From positions 1 to 64,000 of the forward strand of contig CANPWA010000011.1 of the NCBI GenBank assembly GCA_947581865.1: 64,000 nt of DNA, in the 5' to 3' direction. Position numbers and translations under genes: made by a program. The DNA comes from an uncultured Acetatifactor sp. (lineage in GTDB: Bacteria > Bacillota > Clostridia > Lachnospirales > Lachnospiraceae). The stretch's first letter is position 1. The number at the start of each line of letters is the position of its first letter. Of the stretch, positions 27,041 through 36,459 are shown piece by piece. Under the pieces are notes generated by a model that worked only from the letters and a program-made list of their open reading frames with translations, made no database searches and was not told the origin of the DNA.

Positions 27041-27069
27041 TTGACAGAGTGTTTTGCAGGCATTATAAT
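27041..27069 (+). promoter_or_regulatory. Consensus sigma-A promoter of the membrane hydrolase
   Basis: TTGACA (27041-27046), 17 nt, TATAAT (27064-27069): a full consensus match, 38 nt before the start codon. Confidence 0.85.
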
Positions 27070-27107
27070 TTAAGAAAAACAAAAGAGAGCGTACCAGGGA
27101 GTATACT

Positions 27108-28523
27108 ATGAACTGCCGGAGACTGTTTCAGATTTTTTATCTGTTGTCTGTGATGAATATCATCTGGGTGAGTACCGTTGTGGACAGGATTTTGTCTGCC
27201 GTTTTAACGACAGGAGCAAGAAAAGGCCCGGGGGAGATTTTTTTGTGGATCGGGGCTTATATCGCAGTGGCTGTGCTGTATCTGATGATGGAGATCCTGC
27301 CCTGTTATGAGAGGGGTCTGAATATCCGTCTGCAGGTTTTGTCCGGCGGCTATGAGATCATCTGCACATCGATCTACGCACTTCTGACCCAGCTGCTGTT
27401 TTTGTCAGTCTGTCTGGCTGCCGGAGAGAAGACAGGGCTTTGGAACGGGCGGCTGATCGATTTGCTGGGGGAGGCGGAGACACCCCTGTTTTGGGGAAAT
27501 CTGGTCTTTGCCTATATCGTGCTGCTTCTGCATTATCTCAACGGTTTCTGGCGGACGGCGTTTTGTTCGTCCCAGCTGGGGATCGGACGCAGATTGCTGA
27601 TGTTATTTTTCTGGTGGGTCTTTCCCGTCAATCTTATTTTATTTTATCAGTGGTGCAAAGTGGTGCGCCGGGAACTGATGACGGAGCGCAGCCGGTATCT
27701 TCTGGATACCGCCCGTGTGGAAAATGCTGTCTGCCATACCCGTTATCCCGTGGTGATGGTGCACGGTATCTTTTTCAGGGACTGGCAGTATATGAACTAC
27801 TGGGGGCGTATCCCCCAGGCGTTGAAACGAAACGGTGCGCAGGTCTATTACGGCAGACAGCAATCGTCTCTGTCTGTGGCGGACAGTGCGGCAGAACTGA
27901 AGGCGGAATTGGAGCGGGTGCTGCAAAAGACCGGCGCGGAAAAGCTAAATATCGTGGCGCATTCCAAGGGAGGGCTGGATGCCCGCTATGCGATCAGCAA
28001 AATGGGAATGGCAGAGTATGTGGCATCCCTCACTACCATCAATACGCCCCATAGAGGCTGCCGGTTTGTGGATGCCCTTTTGGGCGGGGTGCCTCAGTGG
28101 CTGCTTCATGTGGCAGAGAAACGATATAATTCCCTGTTTCATGTTTTGGGGGATGAAAAACCGGATTTCCTTGCGGGAATCAGAGATTTGACGGCTGCCT
28201 CCTGCGAACGGTTTAACGAAGAGGTCCCGGATGCACCCGGTGTCTATTACCAGAGTGTGATGTCCAAAATGTACGATCACAGAAGTTCCTTTTTTCCATT
28301 AAATATCAGTTATCTTTTGGCAAAGCATTACGAGGGGGAAAACGATGGGCTGGTCAGCGTCTCCTCCGCAGTCTGGGGGAATTTCCTGGGAATATTGAGC
28401 GCCGGAAGAAAAGGAATTTCCCATGGGGACATGATCGATCTGACGCACAAAGATATCCTTGGCTTTGACGTCAAAGAGTTTTATGTCGGGCTGCTGGAAG
28501 GGCTCAAAAAAAGAGGGCTGTGA
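27108..28523 (+). CDS. Membrane-anchored alpha/beta hydrolase (lipase-like)
   Basis: 471 residues. Five predicted membrane helices occupy the first ~190 residues, followed by an alpha/beta hydrolase domain. The oxyanion region is VVMVHGIFFRDW, the nucleophile elbow is AHSKGG (Ser near residue 285), the acid is likely the Asp in GENDGLVS and the base the His in ISHGDM. The triad therefore looks complete. The fold resembles triacylglycerol lipase or PGAP1-like esterases, and the substrate is probably an acyl ester at the membrane. AGGGAG precedes the ATG. It stands alone behind an unusually perfect promoter and meets the SGNH gene tail to tail. Confidence 0.82.
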   Translation: MNCRRLFQIFYLLSVMNIIWVSTVVDRILSAVLTTGARKGPGEIFLWIGAYIAVAVLYLMMEILPCYERGLNIRLQVLSGGYEIICTSIYALLTQLLFLSVCLAAGEKTGLWNGRLIDLLGEAETPLFWGNLVFAYIVLLLHYLNGFWRTAFCSSQLGIGRRLLMLFFWWVFPVNLILFYQWCKVVRRELMTERSRYLLDTARVENAVCHTRYPVVMVHGIFFRDWQYMNYWGRIPQALKRNGAQVYYGRQQSSLSVADSAAELKAELERVLQKTGAEKLNIVAHSKGGLDARYAISKMGMAEYVASLTTINTPHRGCRFVDALLGGVPQWLLHVAEKRYNSLFHVLGDEKPDFLAGIRDLTAASCERFNEEVPDAPGVYYQSVMSKMYDHRSSFFPLNISYLLAKHYEGENDGLVSVSSAVWGNFLGILSAGRKGISHGDMIDLTHKDILGFDVKEFYVGLLEGLKKRGL

Positions 28524-28535
28524 GGCGGCTGCGGG

Positions 28536-29516
28536 CTAATCTTCGTCCGCGTCATCATAATAGTAAAGCGCCTCCACAAAACGATCAGCCACAAGTTCCC
28601 TGCCTGCGCGGTTCAAATGTAGATTGTCGATCAGGTAGTCGTCCGCGTTGTCTTCATTTATGGTGCCGTAGAGATGGTCTATAAAGGTGACGCTGCGCCT
28701 GGAGCAGGAGTCATGCTCCTTGATGGAGTAAGTGGAGAGTACATCCCAGCCATAAGTATACATATCGCTGCTGACATATTCCCCGTTTTCATCCACCGCG
28801 TACGCATAGGTGGGGGACATGACGATGATGCGGATCCAGGGGCAGCTTGACTGCAGCAGCTCGATGCCTGCCTCCAGATTGCCGGTAAATTGCTGGATGT
28901 CGGTGGAATTGGAATCATTGTACATCTGGTGGCCGGCGAGATAATCACTTGCGTCATACATGACGACGACCGTATCCACCGTCCGGAGGTCCAGATTCCA
29001 TAATGTGTCAAAAACTTCCTGTGCCTCGGGGGATGCCTCCTCGCCGAGATACTGGGCAGAACTGACCAATCGGTCATAGATGGGGCTTTTGACGGCAAGA
29101 TGCACCAGCCAGTAGAAATTGTAGGCATCAATGGGATGCTCGGAGATGCGGATGGTATTGTGCTCGGCAGCCAGATAGCTGTTGCTGATGGAACAGTTGT
29201 ATACGGTGGCGCCGGTTTTTTCGGCAATGATGTTGACCAGATTGTCCTCGGAATTCCGATCGTCCGCGAAGGGAGCGTTTCCGAAAAATACAAGGGTGTC
29301 GGCTTTTTTGCCGGTCTCCACGGTATTGCCGTCCTGGTCCAACAGGGGAAGAAATAAATCCAGGACATCGGGGGTGTTTTCGTGATTTTCTGTCTGAATA
29401 TCATCGAGATTGACCAGGCGTCCCCAGTTCAGGAAACGATATATCAGAGCCGAGATTGTCAGTACGACCACAAGCAGTAAAATTGTGTGTATATTTAAGA
29501 ACTTCCGGATGCGCAT
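28536..29516 (-). CDS. Membrane-anchored SGNH/GDSL-like protein with altered nucleophile
   Basis: About 326 residues. An N-terminal signal anchor (IHTILLLVVVLTISALIYRF) is followed by an extracellular SGNH-hydrolase-like domain. Block I reads VFFGNAPFADDR where active members have a serine after GN or GD, so the nucleophile position is alanine (codon GCT). The C-terminal DNLHLNRAG keeps the DxxH acid-base pair, and ATVYNCSISNS matches the N-region. It may be a pseudoenzyme or use another residue. The start could also be ATG 29528, but a small hairpin covers that site. It is convergent with the hydrolase gene. Confidence 0.7.
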   Translation of the reverse strand: MRIRKFLNIHTILLLVVVLTISALIYRFLNWGRLVNLDDIQTENHENTPDVLDLFLPLLDQDGNTVETGKKADTLVFFGNAPFADDRNSEDNLVNIIAEKTGATVYNCSISNSYLAAEHNTIRISEHPIDAYNFYWLVHLAVKSPIYDRLVSSAQYLGEEASPEAQEVFDTLWNLDLRTVDTVVVMYDASDYLAGHQMYNDSNSTDIQQFTGNLEAGIELLQSSCPWIRIIVMSPTYAYAVDENGEYVSSDMYTYGWDVLSTYSIKEHDSCSRRSVTFIDHLYGTINEDNADDYLIDNLHLNRAGRELVADRFVEALYYYDDADED

Positions 29517-29656
29517 AGTGCCTCTCATTCTGACAGAGAGCCTGTCTTTTTATTTTATTTATTCTACTATTTTGAAGATGAAAAGTCTATATTATTCCAA
29601 AATGTTTAAGAAATTTGGTGAATTTTTAAGAAATTCTGAATAAATGGCATATTTGC

Positions 29657-29685
29657 TTGAAGTCAGACCCTCGAAATGATATAAT
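29657..29685 (+). promoter_or_regulatory. Promoter of the first GH25 gene and glycan locus
   Basis: TTGAAG (29657-29662), 17 nt, TATAAT (29680-29685), about 50 nt before the ATG. Confidence 0.75.
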
Positions 29686-29734
29686 ATTACGAACTATAGA
29701 ATGGTAGTCTGTTGGCGAAAAAGGACGGAAACAT

Positions 29735-32473
29735 ATGAAAAAGATCTTTGGACAGAATCGGGAAACGAATGAAAATACGGACAATTTTACGCAGTTCGAC
29801 GGAGAATATTATGAAGAATCCGGGTATGACGGCGGATATTACGCGGATGGGGAAGAAATAGAGGGCGCAGAGGACGGCGCATACTATGCGGACGCAGAAG
29901 AAATAGAGGGCGCAGAGGACGGCGTATACTATGCGGATGCAGAAGAGATGGAGGGTGCAGAGGACGGCGTATACTATGCGGACGCGGAAGAGATGGAGGG
30001 CGCAGAGGACGGCGTATACTATGCGGACGCGGAAGAGATGGAGGGCGCAGAGGACGGCGTATACTATGCGGATGCGGCGGACGGCGGAGCGTCGGACGGG
30101 GAAGTGTACGATGAGAGCGCAGAGTATTACGAAGAGGCGGACAGCGGATATTACGAAGATGACGTCGAATTCTATGAAGATGAGGAGTATGAGGATGAGG
30201 AGGATTCCCGACAGGGATTTTTCGCCCGTTTTGCCAATCTTGCAGCGATGGATTATGTGATGCTGTGCACGGGTGTGGGAATTTTGCTCCTTGCCGTGAT
30301 CACGGGAATCGTGTGGGTGAATTCCCAAAAATCTGCCGGACAGTTCTCCGAGTTTGCCACGGTGGGCACGCAGCTGGAAGGAATTGAGATCATCGGCGAC
30401 GACGGGCTGCTGGCTGTGGCGGATGCCCGGATCGCAAAGATGGAGGCGATAAAGCTTCAGGAGGAGAACAATAAGGAATACAACGAGACAGAATACAATA
30501 AAAGTGTGAATGTTTTACTGAAGACCGTTTCCGTGCAGAAGGATTTAAAGATCAAATTTGTAAATCAGGGCAGTGGGAAGCTGATCCCCAATACACCCTT
30601 CACGGTGACGGTTGCCACGCCCGACAATAAGACAGAGACCTGGGAAGATGACGATATGGACGGCATCATCTATAAAAAGGGGATCACTCCCGGTGCTTAC
30701 CAGGTGTCGGTAAATGCCTTAAGCGGTGAGAAGTACAAGGGATACACGCTCCCTTCGGGGACTCTTAAGGCGGATGTGAAGAAGGATATCGAGTATAAAA
30801 AGGTGGATGTGTCCGATGAGGTCAAGACCGAATCCCAGGTGAATGTGGATACGGAGGAGCAGAAGAAGCAGGAGCCCCAGGTGGAGTCTTCTCTCACCGA
30901 TACCGTGGAATGGGTGGAGAGTACGGAGATTGCGAGCACCTATATTGAGGTGAGCAGAAAAAATATTCCTGACCCCAGGCTGTTTGTGAAAAACGGCTCC
31001 TTCCTGCGCACGGCGAAGGGAGTGAAGCTTGATCACAGCAGTGCGGAGATGAAAGTGGGGGGCGAATCTTTAAAACTCAAGCCAAGTTATTCGCTGGACA
31101 ATGTGGTCTCCGTGGGCTGGAGCAGCAGCGATACATCCGTGGCAGATGTGGATGCGGATGGCGTTGTAACGGCAGTGTCAGAGGGAACGGCAACCATATC
31201 CTGTATTGTGACCGTTTCGGTGGAGACGGAAAACGGGGTGAAGGAAACCGAGTATGAGGCTGTCTGTGAAGTGACCGTGCTGGGAAAGAATGGGGAAAAC
31301 GGCGGGGAGGAGAAACCGTCTGCTTCCTCGGGGAACGGTTCCATCAGCCTGAATAAAAAAACTCTGACGGTCTATGTGGATGCCACGGCGACCCTGGAGG
31401 CGAAGCTGAAGAATGCGGATGAGGACAGTGTGACGGCAGAATCCTCTGACGAAGATGTGGCCACTGTCGAGAACGACGGGACGACCATCACCGTCACCGG
31501 CGTGGAGGCAGGTACCGCAAAGATCACTGTCTCGGCGGAGACGGACGACGGAATGGTGTCGGCTGTCTGTGCCGTGACGGTAAAGGAGAGCCCTGAGTAT
31601 GACGAGGACAGCCCTTTGAAGGACGACAACGGCAATCAGCTCTATGTGCAGGAAGGGGATTCCTACAGACAGGCGGTAGCGGCGGATTATTATAAAGAGG
31701 GAATGACATTTTTCCGAAAAGGAGAGACCAAATATACAGGCTGGCAGACCATAGACGGCAAGGTATATTTCTTTGATAAGACCGGCAAAAAGGTGACGGG
31801 CGAACAGGTGATCCAGGGCGCCAGGTATACTTTTGCAAGCGACGGTTCCCTTGTGACAGGTTCGGGAACCATGGGGATCGACGTTTCCAAGCACAATGGC
31901 AGCATTGATTGGAATGCGGTGAAGAACTCCGGTGTATCCTATGTGATCATCCGCTGCGGTTATCGGGGATATACCCAGGGTTCCCTGATCATAGACTCCA
32001 AGTTTGAGCAGAATATCAGGGGGGCAACAGCAGCGGGGCTGAAAGTCGGCGTTTATTTCTTCAGCCAGGCTGTGGACGAAGTGGAGGCGGTGGAGGAAGC
32101 GTCCTTTGTATTGGATGTGGTAAAAAATTATAAAATATCCTACCCGATCTTTCTGGATGTGGAGTACAGCGGCGCGGCGGGGAACAAAGGACGTGCCGAC
32201 GGGCTGAGTAAATCAGCGCGGACTGCCGTCTGCAAAGCATTCTGCGCCACCATCAAATCCGGCGGTTATACTGCAGGGATCTATGCCAACAAGAGTTGGC
32301 TGGAGACCATGATCGATCCCGGTCAGCTTGGTTCCTACAAGATCTGGCTGGCTCAGTATGCGGCGAGCCCCACCTATGCGGGAAGATATGACTTGTGGCA
32401 GTACAAGAGCACGGGAAGGGTCAGCGGTATCAGCGGCAATGTGGATATGAATCTCAGTTATCTGGGATATTGA
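29735..32473 (+). CDS. Membrane-anchored GH25 muramidase with acidic repeats and Ig-like domains
   Basis: 912 residues. The cytoplasmic N terminus of about 165 residues is very acidic and holds five 15-residue repeats (YYADAEEMEGAEDGV). A signal-anchor helix lies near residues 172-195 (VMLCTGVGILLLAVITGIVW). Outside come a prealbumin-like segment shared with the later GH25 protein and two bacterial Ig-like (Big_2) domains near 430-620. A cell-wall/choline-binding-type repeat (GWQTIDGKVYFFDKTGKKV) and a C-terminal GH25 lysozyme domain (~710-912) follow. The GH25 signature GIDVSKHNGSIDW and the catalytic pair in FLDVEYSG are intact. It should cleave peptidoglycan glycan strands near the membrane. 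It is the first gene of the glycan locus. Confidence 0.9.
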   Translation: MKKIFGQNRETNENTDNFTQFDGEYYEESGYDGGYYADGEEIEGAEDGAYYADAEEIEGAEDGVYYADAEEMEGAEDGVYYADAEEMEGAEDGVYYADAEEMEGAEDGVYYADAADGGASDGEVYDESAEYYEEADSGYYEDDVEFYEDEEYEDEEDSRQGFFARFANLAAMDYVMLCTGVGILLLAVITGIVWVNSQKSAGQFSEFATVGTQLEGIEIIGDDGLLAVADARIAKMEAIKLQEENNKEYNETEYNKSVNVLLKTVSVQKDLKIKFVNQGSGKLIPNTPFTVTVATPDNKTETWEDDDMDGIIYKKGITPGAYQVSVNALSGEKYKGYTLPSGTLKADVKKDIEYKKVDVSDEVKTESQVNVDTEEQKKQEPQVESSLTDTVEWVESTEIASTYIEVSRKNIPDPRLFVKNGSFLRTAKGVKLDHSSAEMKVGGESLKLKPSYSLDNVVSVGWSSSDTSVADVDADGVVTAVSEGTATISCIVTVSVETENGVKETEYEAVCEVTVLGKNGENGGEEKPSASSGNGSISLNKKTLTVYVDATATLEAKLKNADEDSVTAESSDEDVATVENDGTTITVTGVEAGTAKITVSAETDDGMVSAVCAVTVKESPEYDEDSPLKDDNGNQLYVQEGDSYRQAVAADYYKEGMTFFRKGETKYTGWQTIDGKVYFFDKTGKKVTGEQVIQGARYTFASDGSLVTGSGTMGIDVSKHNGSIDWNAVKNSGVSYVIIRCGYRGYTQGSLIIDSKFEQNIRGATAAGLKVGVYFFSQAVDEVEAVEEASFVLDVVKNYKISYPIFLDVEYSGAAGNKGRADGLSKSARTAVCKAFCATIKSGGYTAGIYANKSWLETMIDPGQLGSYKIWLAQYAASPTYAGRYDLWQYKSTGRVSGISGNVDMNLSYLGY
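29837..30061. repeat. Five 45-bp tandem repeats in the GH25 gene
   Basis: In-frame 45-bp units encode YYADxEExEGAEDGx; copies 3-5 are almost identical and a degenerate sixth unit follows. Length changes by whole repeats would keep the frame. Confidence 0.92.
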
Positions 32474-32507
32474 GTTCACTTTTTGTAGACAGAGGAAAAC
32501 GGGGAGA

Positions 32508-34322
32508 ATGGCTGTGAATATTACAAAGTATTATTCGGGGGAAGACGCCAATCCTTCCATATACAGGGGAAGGATGACTTTGAAAAAAGGATACACCATC
32601 GTGGACGCGGATGAGTCCTGTTATCTTTTTCTCGGGGTAAACTCTGCGCTGCCCTTTACGGCTCTGGTGCATCCGGAGGATGTGGATTCGATCAGGGAAG
32701 CGCTGGAACTGGTGAAAGAAGGGGAACAGCATCTGATCTTCAGGCTGGTCTGCAAAGATGACAGTTACCGGTATATGTATGCCCGGATGAAGCAGAGCGG
32801 CAAGAAGCTGGAAGAGTTTGAAACGATCGATGTGGAGCTTTTGGATATCATGCGTATCTATGATAAATTTGACGCAAATCATATCCGGATGATCAAGTAT
32901 CGCAGACTGATGTCCCTCAGTGACAAAATGTACTTTGAATACTCTTACCAGGACGACAGCATTACGATCTACGAATATGTGAACAACAGGAGTATCATTC
33001 ATTTCAGCAGCCGTCTGGAACTTCTTCAGGCAAAGGTTTTGGAGGAAGACCGGTATAGTTTCCGCCAGAGGGCAGAGCTGGAGGCGCTCTGCGAGCATCT
33101 GAAGAATTATTCCGAGAATTTTGACATGGAAGTGGACAGTGAGCTGTTCGGGCTATCCGCAGGTTATCTGCATTTTCAGGGAGGTATACTGCACCGGTAC
33201 AATACGAAATGGATGATGGTGGCTACCGTCACCGCCATGGGTGATGCGGCAAAAGAGGAAAAGTATTATACGACGACGCACGCCTTTGACAGTGCCACCG
33301 GGGTCTACAATAAGCGCGCCATCCATGAGCTTACAATAGACCTGATGGCTAATGCCGGGGAACTTCCGGTATATTTCTGTATCATAGACATTGATGACTT
33401 TAAAAGTCTCAATGACACATTTGGGCATATGGCGGGGGATGAAGTGATCGTCAGCCTGACAGAGGTTTTAAAAAATGTTATCGGTGCCCGCGGTTATATC
33501 GGGCGCTTTGGAGGGGACGAATTCGTATTGGTGACGGATCAGATCGCCACCGATGAAGAATTTATAAATGCGCTCAAGACCGTGCGCAAAGATGTGGCGT
33601 GGATGAATGCTGCAAGGCTGAAAAATACCGAGGTGACGGTATCCGTCGGTATTGCGAAATATCCGCAGGACGCAGGCGATTATGATTCCCTGTTCAAACT
33701 TGCCGATAAATGTCTCTATCTTGCGAAGGCAAAGGGGAAAAACCGTTATATCATTTATTGTGAAGAGGTACACAAGAATTTTGATATGGCGGCCATCTCC
33801 GGAAAACTTTCATCGGAGAATACACAGGATATCTATGTGGGAACAGGCAGAGCGGTGGCTGCGATTCTGGGAGATATGAGAAATGGCAGCAGTGAGGAAC
33901 TTAAGGAGAGCATCAGGAATCTGCTCGCAAGCTACGGAGTGGATCGGGCGGCTGTCTATGCAGGGGAAGATTATGATCTGAAATTTTATGTGGGGAACGG
34001 CACGGCACCCATGGAGAGCCTGGCATATATCAAGCAGCCTTATCTTGCCGAGTTCTTTGATGAGGATGGGATGTTTATGCGCAATAAGATCTTGTCCATC
34101 CGGGAAAACGCTCCCCAGTTCTATGAACTTTTAGAGAGACAGGGAACGGAAGGGTTTATGATCGTGAAGGCGCAGTTTGCCGGGTCCCTTCCCGTGGCGG
34201 TGGTATTCGATGTGTTTCAGAGATACAGAAAATGGTCGATGGTGGAGAAGAGTATGCTTTATATTGCCGCCCAGATCATTGCCAGACGGTATCTTGAGCT
34301 GGAGGCACCGGCCGAGAGCTGA
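32508..34322 (+). CDS. GGDEF-domain protein (probable diguanylate cyclase)
   Basis: 604 residues, no membrane helix. An N-terminal PAS-like region lies at residues ~10-110. A GGDEF domain at ~265-425 has the intact active-site loop GRFGGDEFVLV near residue 335, so cyclic-di-GMP synthesis is likely. A C-terminal GAF-like region of about 150 residues follows. The RxxD inhibitory site expected five residues before GGDEF is absent, so product inhibition may be lost. It lies 34 bp after the GH25 gene, so it is probably co-transcribed. Start ATG 32508 (AGAGGA upstream) or GTG 32514. It may tie envelope-glycan production to c-di-GMP or act on distant targets. Confidence 0.85.
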   Translation: MAVNITKYYSGEDANPSIYRGRMTLKKGYTIVDADESCYLFLGVNSALPFTALVHPEDVDSIREALELVKEGEQHLIFRLVCKDDSYRYMYARMKQSGKKLEEFETIDVELLDIMRIYDKFDANHIRMIKYRRLMSLSDKMYFEYSYQDDSITIYEYVNNRSIIHFSSRLELLQAKVLEEDRYSFRQRAELEALCEHLKNYSENFDMEVDSELFGLSAGYLHFQGGILHRYNTKWMMVATVTAMGDAAKEEKYYTTTHAFDSATGVYNKRAIHELTIDLMANAGELPVYFCIIDIDDFKSLNDTFGHMAGDEVIVSLTEVLKNVIGARGYIGRFGGDEFVLVTDQIATDEEFINALKTVRKDVAWMNAARLKNTEVTVSVGIAKYPQDAGDYDSLFKLADKCLYLAKAKGKNRYIIYCEEVHKNFDMAAISGKLSSENTQDIYVGTGRAVAAILGDMRNGSSEELKESIRNLLASYGVDRAAVYAGEDYDLKFYVGNGTAPMESLAYIKQPYLAEFFDEDGMFMRNKILSIRENAPQFYELLERQGTEGFMIVKAQFAGSLPVAVVFDVFQRYRKWSMVEKSMLYIAAQIIARRYLELEAPAES

Positions 34323-34415
34323 GCGTCGGGCTGTCGTCTGTGCAAATAAGGATGGTCAGTGCAGGCAAAGTGTGGTAAAGTGAAGAAAGAGTTTCAGGGC
34401 AAAAAGGAGATCGGG

Positions 34416-35501
34416 ATGAGAACGTATCTGGTGACCGGCGGGGCAGGTTTTATCGGATCTAATTACATTCATTATATGTTTAAAAAGTATGGAGACGACA
34501 TCCGCATCATCAATGTGGATGCACTGACCTATGCGGGCAATCTGGAGAATCTGAAGGATATAGAGGACAGGGACAATTATACTTTCGTGAAGGCCAACAT
34601 CTGTGACAAGGAAGCCATCGGAAAGATCTTTGAGGACAACGATATCGACAGAGTAGTACATTTTGCGGCAGAGAGCCATGTGGACAGAAGCATCAAAGAT
34701 CCGGAGGTGTTCGTTCAGACCAATGTGCTGGGAACGGCGGTGATGCTCAACTGTGCGAGGGCGGCGTGGGAACTGCCGGACGGGAGTTACAGGGAGAATA
34801 AAAAATTCCTGCATGTGTCCACGGATGAAGTTTACGGAAGCCTCCCGGAGGATGAGAAGGCATTCTTCTATGAGACTACGCCCTATGATCCCCACAGCCC
34901 CTACTCTGCCAGCAAGGCGGCTTCGGACATGCTGGTGAAGGCATATATGGACACGTATAAGTTTCCTGCCAATATCACCAACTGTTCCAACAATTATGGG
35001 CCGTATCAGTTCCCGGAAAAATTTATTCCCCTGATGATCAATAACGCCCTTCAGGGCAAAAGCCTCCCCGTGTATGGGGACGGGAAAAATGTGCGGGACT
35101 GGCTGTTCGTGGAGGATCACGCGAAGGCGATCGATATGGTGCAGGAGAAGGGAAGGCTGTTCGAGACCTACAATATCGGCGGGCACAATGAGAAACAGAA
35201 TATAGAGATCCTTCATATCATTCTGGATACGCTCCGTCAGATGCTTCCCGAGGGGGATCCCAGAAAGGAACTGGTGAGCGGGAAACTGATCACCTATGTG
35301 GAAGACCGCAAGGGGCATGACCGCAGGTATGCCATCGCGCCGGACAAGATCCGGGCAGAGATCGGATGGGAGCCGGAGACCATGTTTCAGGAGGGGATCC
35401 GCAGGACGATCGCATGGTTTTTTGAGCATGAGGAATGGATGCGGAATGTGACAAGCGGAGATTATCAGAAATATTACGACGATATGTACGGCGGAAGATA
35501 A
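34416..35501 (+). CDS. rmlB: dTDP-glucose 4,6-dehydratase
   Basis: Second step of dTDP-L-rhamnose synthesis: converts dTDP-glucose to dTDP-4-keto-6-deoxyglucose using bound NAD. The 361-residue protein begins [18 protein letters not shown] (NAD-binding glycine motif). It has the Thr-Asp-Glu catalytic segment STDEVYG and the YSASK tyrosine-lysine pair, plus AESHVDRSI typical of RmlB. AAAGGAG sits before ATG 34416, and longer frames upstream lack a site. It precedes rmlA by 88 bp in the same direction. Confidence 0.96.
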   Translation: MRTYLVTGGAGFIGSNYIHYMFKKYGDDIRIINVDALTYAGNLENLKDIEDRDNYTFVKANICDKEAIGKIFEDNDIDRVVHFAAESHVDRSIKDPEVFVQTNVLGTAVMLNCARAAWELPDGSYRENKKFLHVSTDEVYGSLPEDEKAFFYETTPYDPHSPYSASKAASDMLVKAYMDTYKFPANITNCSNNYGPYQFPEKFIPLMINNALQGKSLPVYGDGKNVRDWLFVEDHAKAIDMVQEKGRLFETYNIGGHNEKQNIEILHIILDTLRQMLPEGDPRKELVSGKLITYVEDRKGHDRRYAIAPDKIRAEIGWEPETMFQEGIRRTIAWFFEHEEWMRNVTSGDYQKYYDDMYGGR

Positions 35502-35589
35502 GGATGCAGGACAGTGCAGAGCAGGGACTTTTTCGGGGAAAACCGGGAAAGTCTGTCTTTGCTTAATGAGTCGTTAAGGAGGCAGGCAA

Positions 35590-36459
35590 ATGAAAGGTAT
35601 TATTTTGGCAGGAGGATCGGGTACCCGGTTATATCCCCTGACAAAGGCAATTTCCAAACAGATCATGCCGGTGTACGACAAACCCATGATCTATTATCCG
35701 CTCTCTACCCTGATGCTGGCGGGGATCCGGGAGGTGTTGATCATCTCCACACCCAGGGATCTTCCGGTGTTCAGGGAACTTCTGGGAGACGGGCAGCAGC
35801 TGGGTATGACGCTGTCCTATGCGGAGCAGGAGAGCCCTAAAGGGCTTGCGGATGCGTTTATCATCGGTGCGGATTTTATCGGGGATGACAGGGTGGCGCT
35901 GGTCTTGGGCGATAATATTTTCTACGGGCAGAGTTTTTCCCGGGTGCTCAGGGAAGTGGCATCCAGGGAAAAAGGGGCGACAATTTTTGGCTATTATGTG
36001 AGAGATCCGAGGGAGTATGGCGTGGTGGAATTTGACGAGAACGGGAAAGCGCTCTCTATTGAGGAGAAGCCGGAGAAGCCCAAGTCCAATTACGCCGTGC
36101 CCGGTCTGTATTTTTACGACAATGATGTGGTGGAGATCGCAGCGAATGTGCAGCCTTCCGCGAGGGGAGAGCTTGAGATCACCAGTGTCAACAATGAATA
36201 TTTAAAAAGAGGGATGCTGCGGGTGGAGACTCTGGGGCGGGGATTTGCATGGCTGGATACAGGCAATCATGACACGCTTCTGGATGCCGCAGATTTTGTG
36301 GCTGCTTTTCAGAGAAGACAGGGGCTTTACATCTCCTGTATTGAGGAGATCGCATACAAGAGAGGATTTATCGACAAGGAACAGCTGTTGAAGCTTGCAG
36401 AGCCTCTGATGAAGACAAATTATGGCAAATATCTGGTAGAGGTAGCAAATGGACTCTAA
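35590..36459 (+). CDS. rmlA: Glucose-1-phosphate thymidylyltransferase
   Basis: First step of dTDP-rhamnose synthesis: Glc-1-P plus dTTP gives dTDP-glucose. At 289 residues it has the standard length. The signature [14 protein letters not shown] and the following [20 protein letters not shown] are intact, as is the metal-binding [17 protein letters not shown] lies 9 nt before the ATG. The last 11 nt overlap the start of the second GH25 gene, so the two are translationally coupled. Confidence 0.97.
   Translation: MKGIILAGGSGTRLYPLTKAISKQIMPVYDKPMIYYPLSTLMLAGIREVLIISTPRDLPVFRELLGDGQQLGMTLSYAEQESPKGLADAFIIGADFIGDDRVALVLGDNIFYGQSFSRVLREVASREKGATIFGYYVRDPREYGVVEFDENGKALSIEEKPEKPKSNYAVPGLYFYDNDVVEIAANVQPSARGELEITSVNNEYLKRGMLRVETLGRGFAWLDTGNHDTLLDAADFVAAFQRRQGLYISCIEEIAYKRGFIDKEQLLKLAEPLMKTNYGKYLVEVANGL

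Noticed and set aside
25270..27063. 597-codon minus-strand open frame opposite the pectinesterase repeats
   Set aside because: It arises from repetitive codon use of the plus-strand gene and is rich in His and Arg without any domain.
29529..29560. Small GACAG/CTGTC hairpin with T run read as a plus-strand terminator
   Set aside because: No plus-strand gene ends there; it lies at the 5' end of the minus-strand SGNH gene and may only affect its start choice.
29837..30061. 45-bp repeats considered as a CRISPR array
   Set aside because: Units are contiguous with no spacers and stay in frame inside a coding gene.
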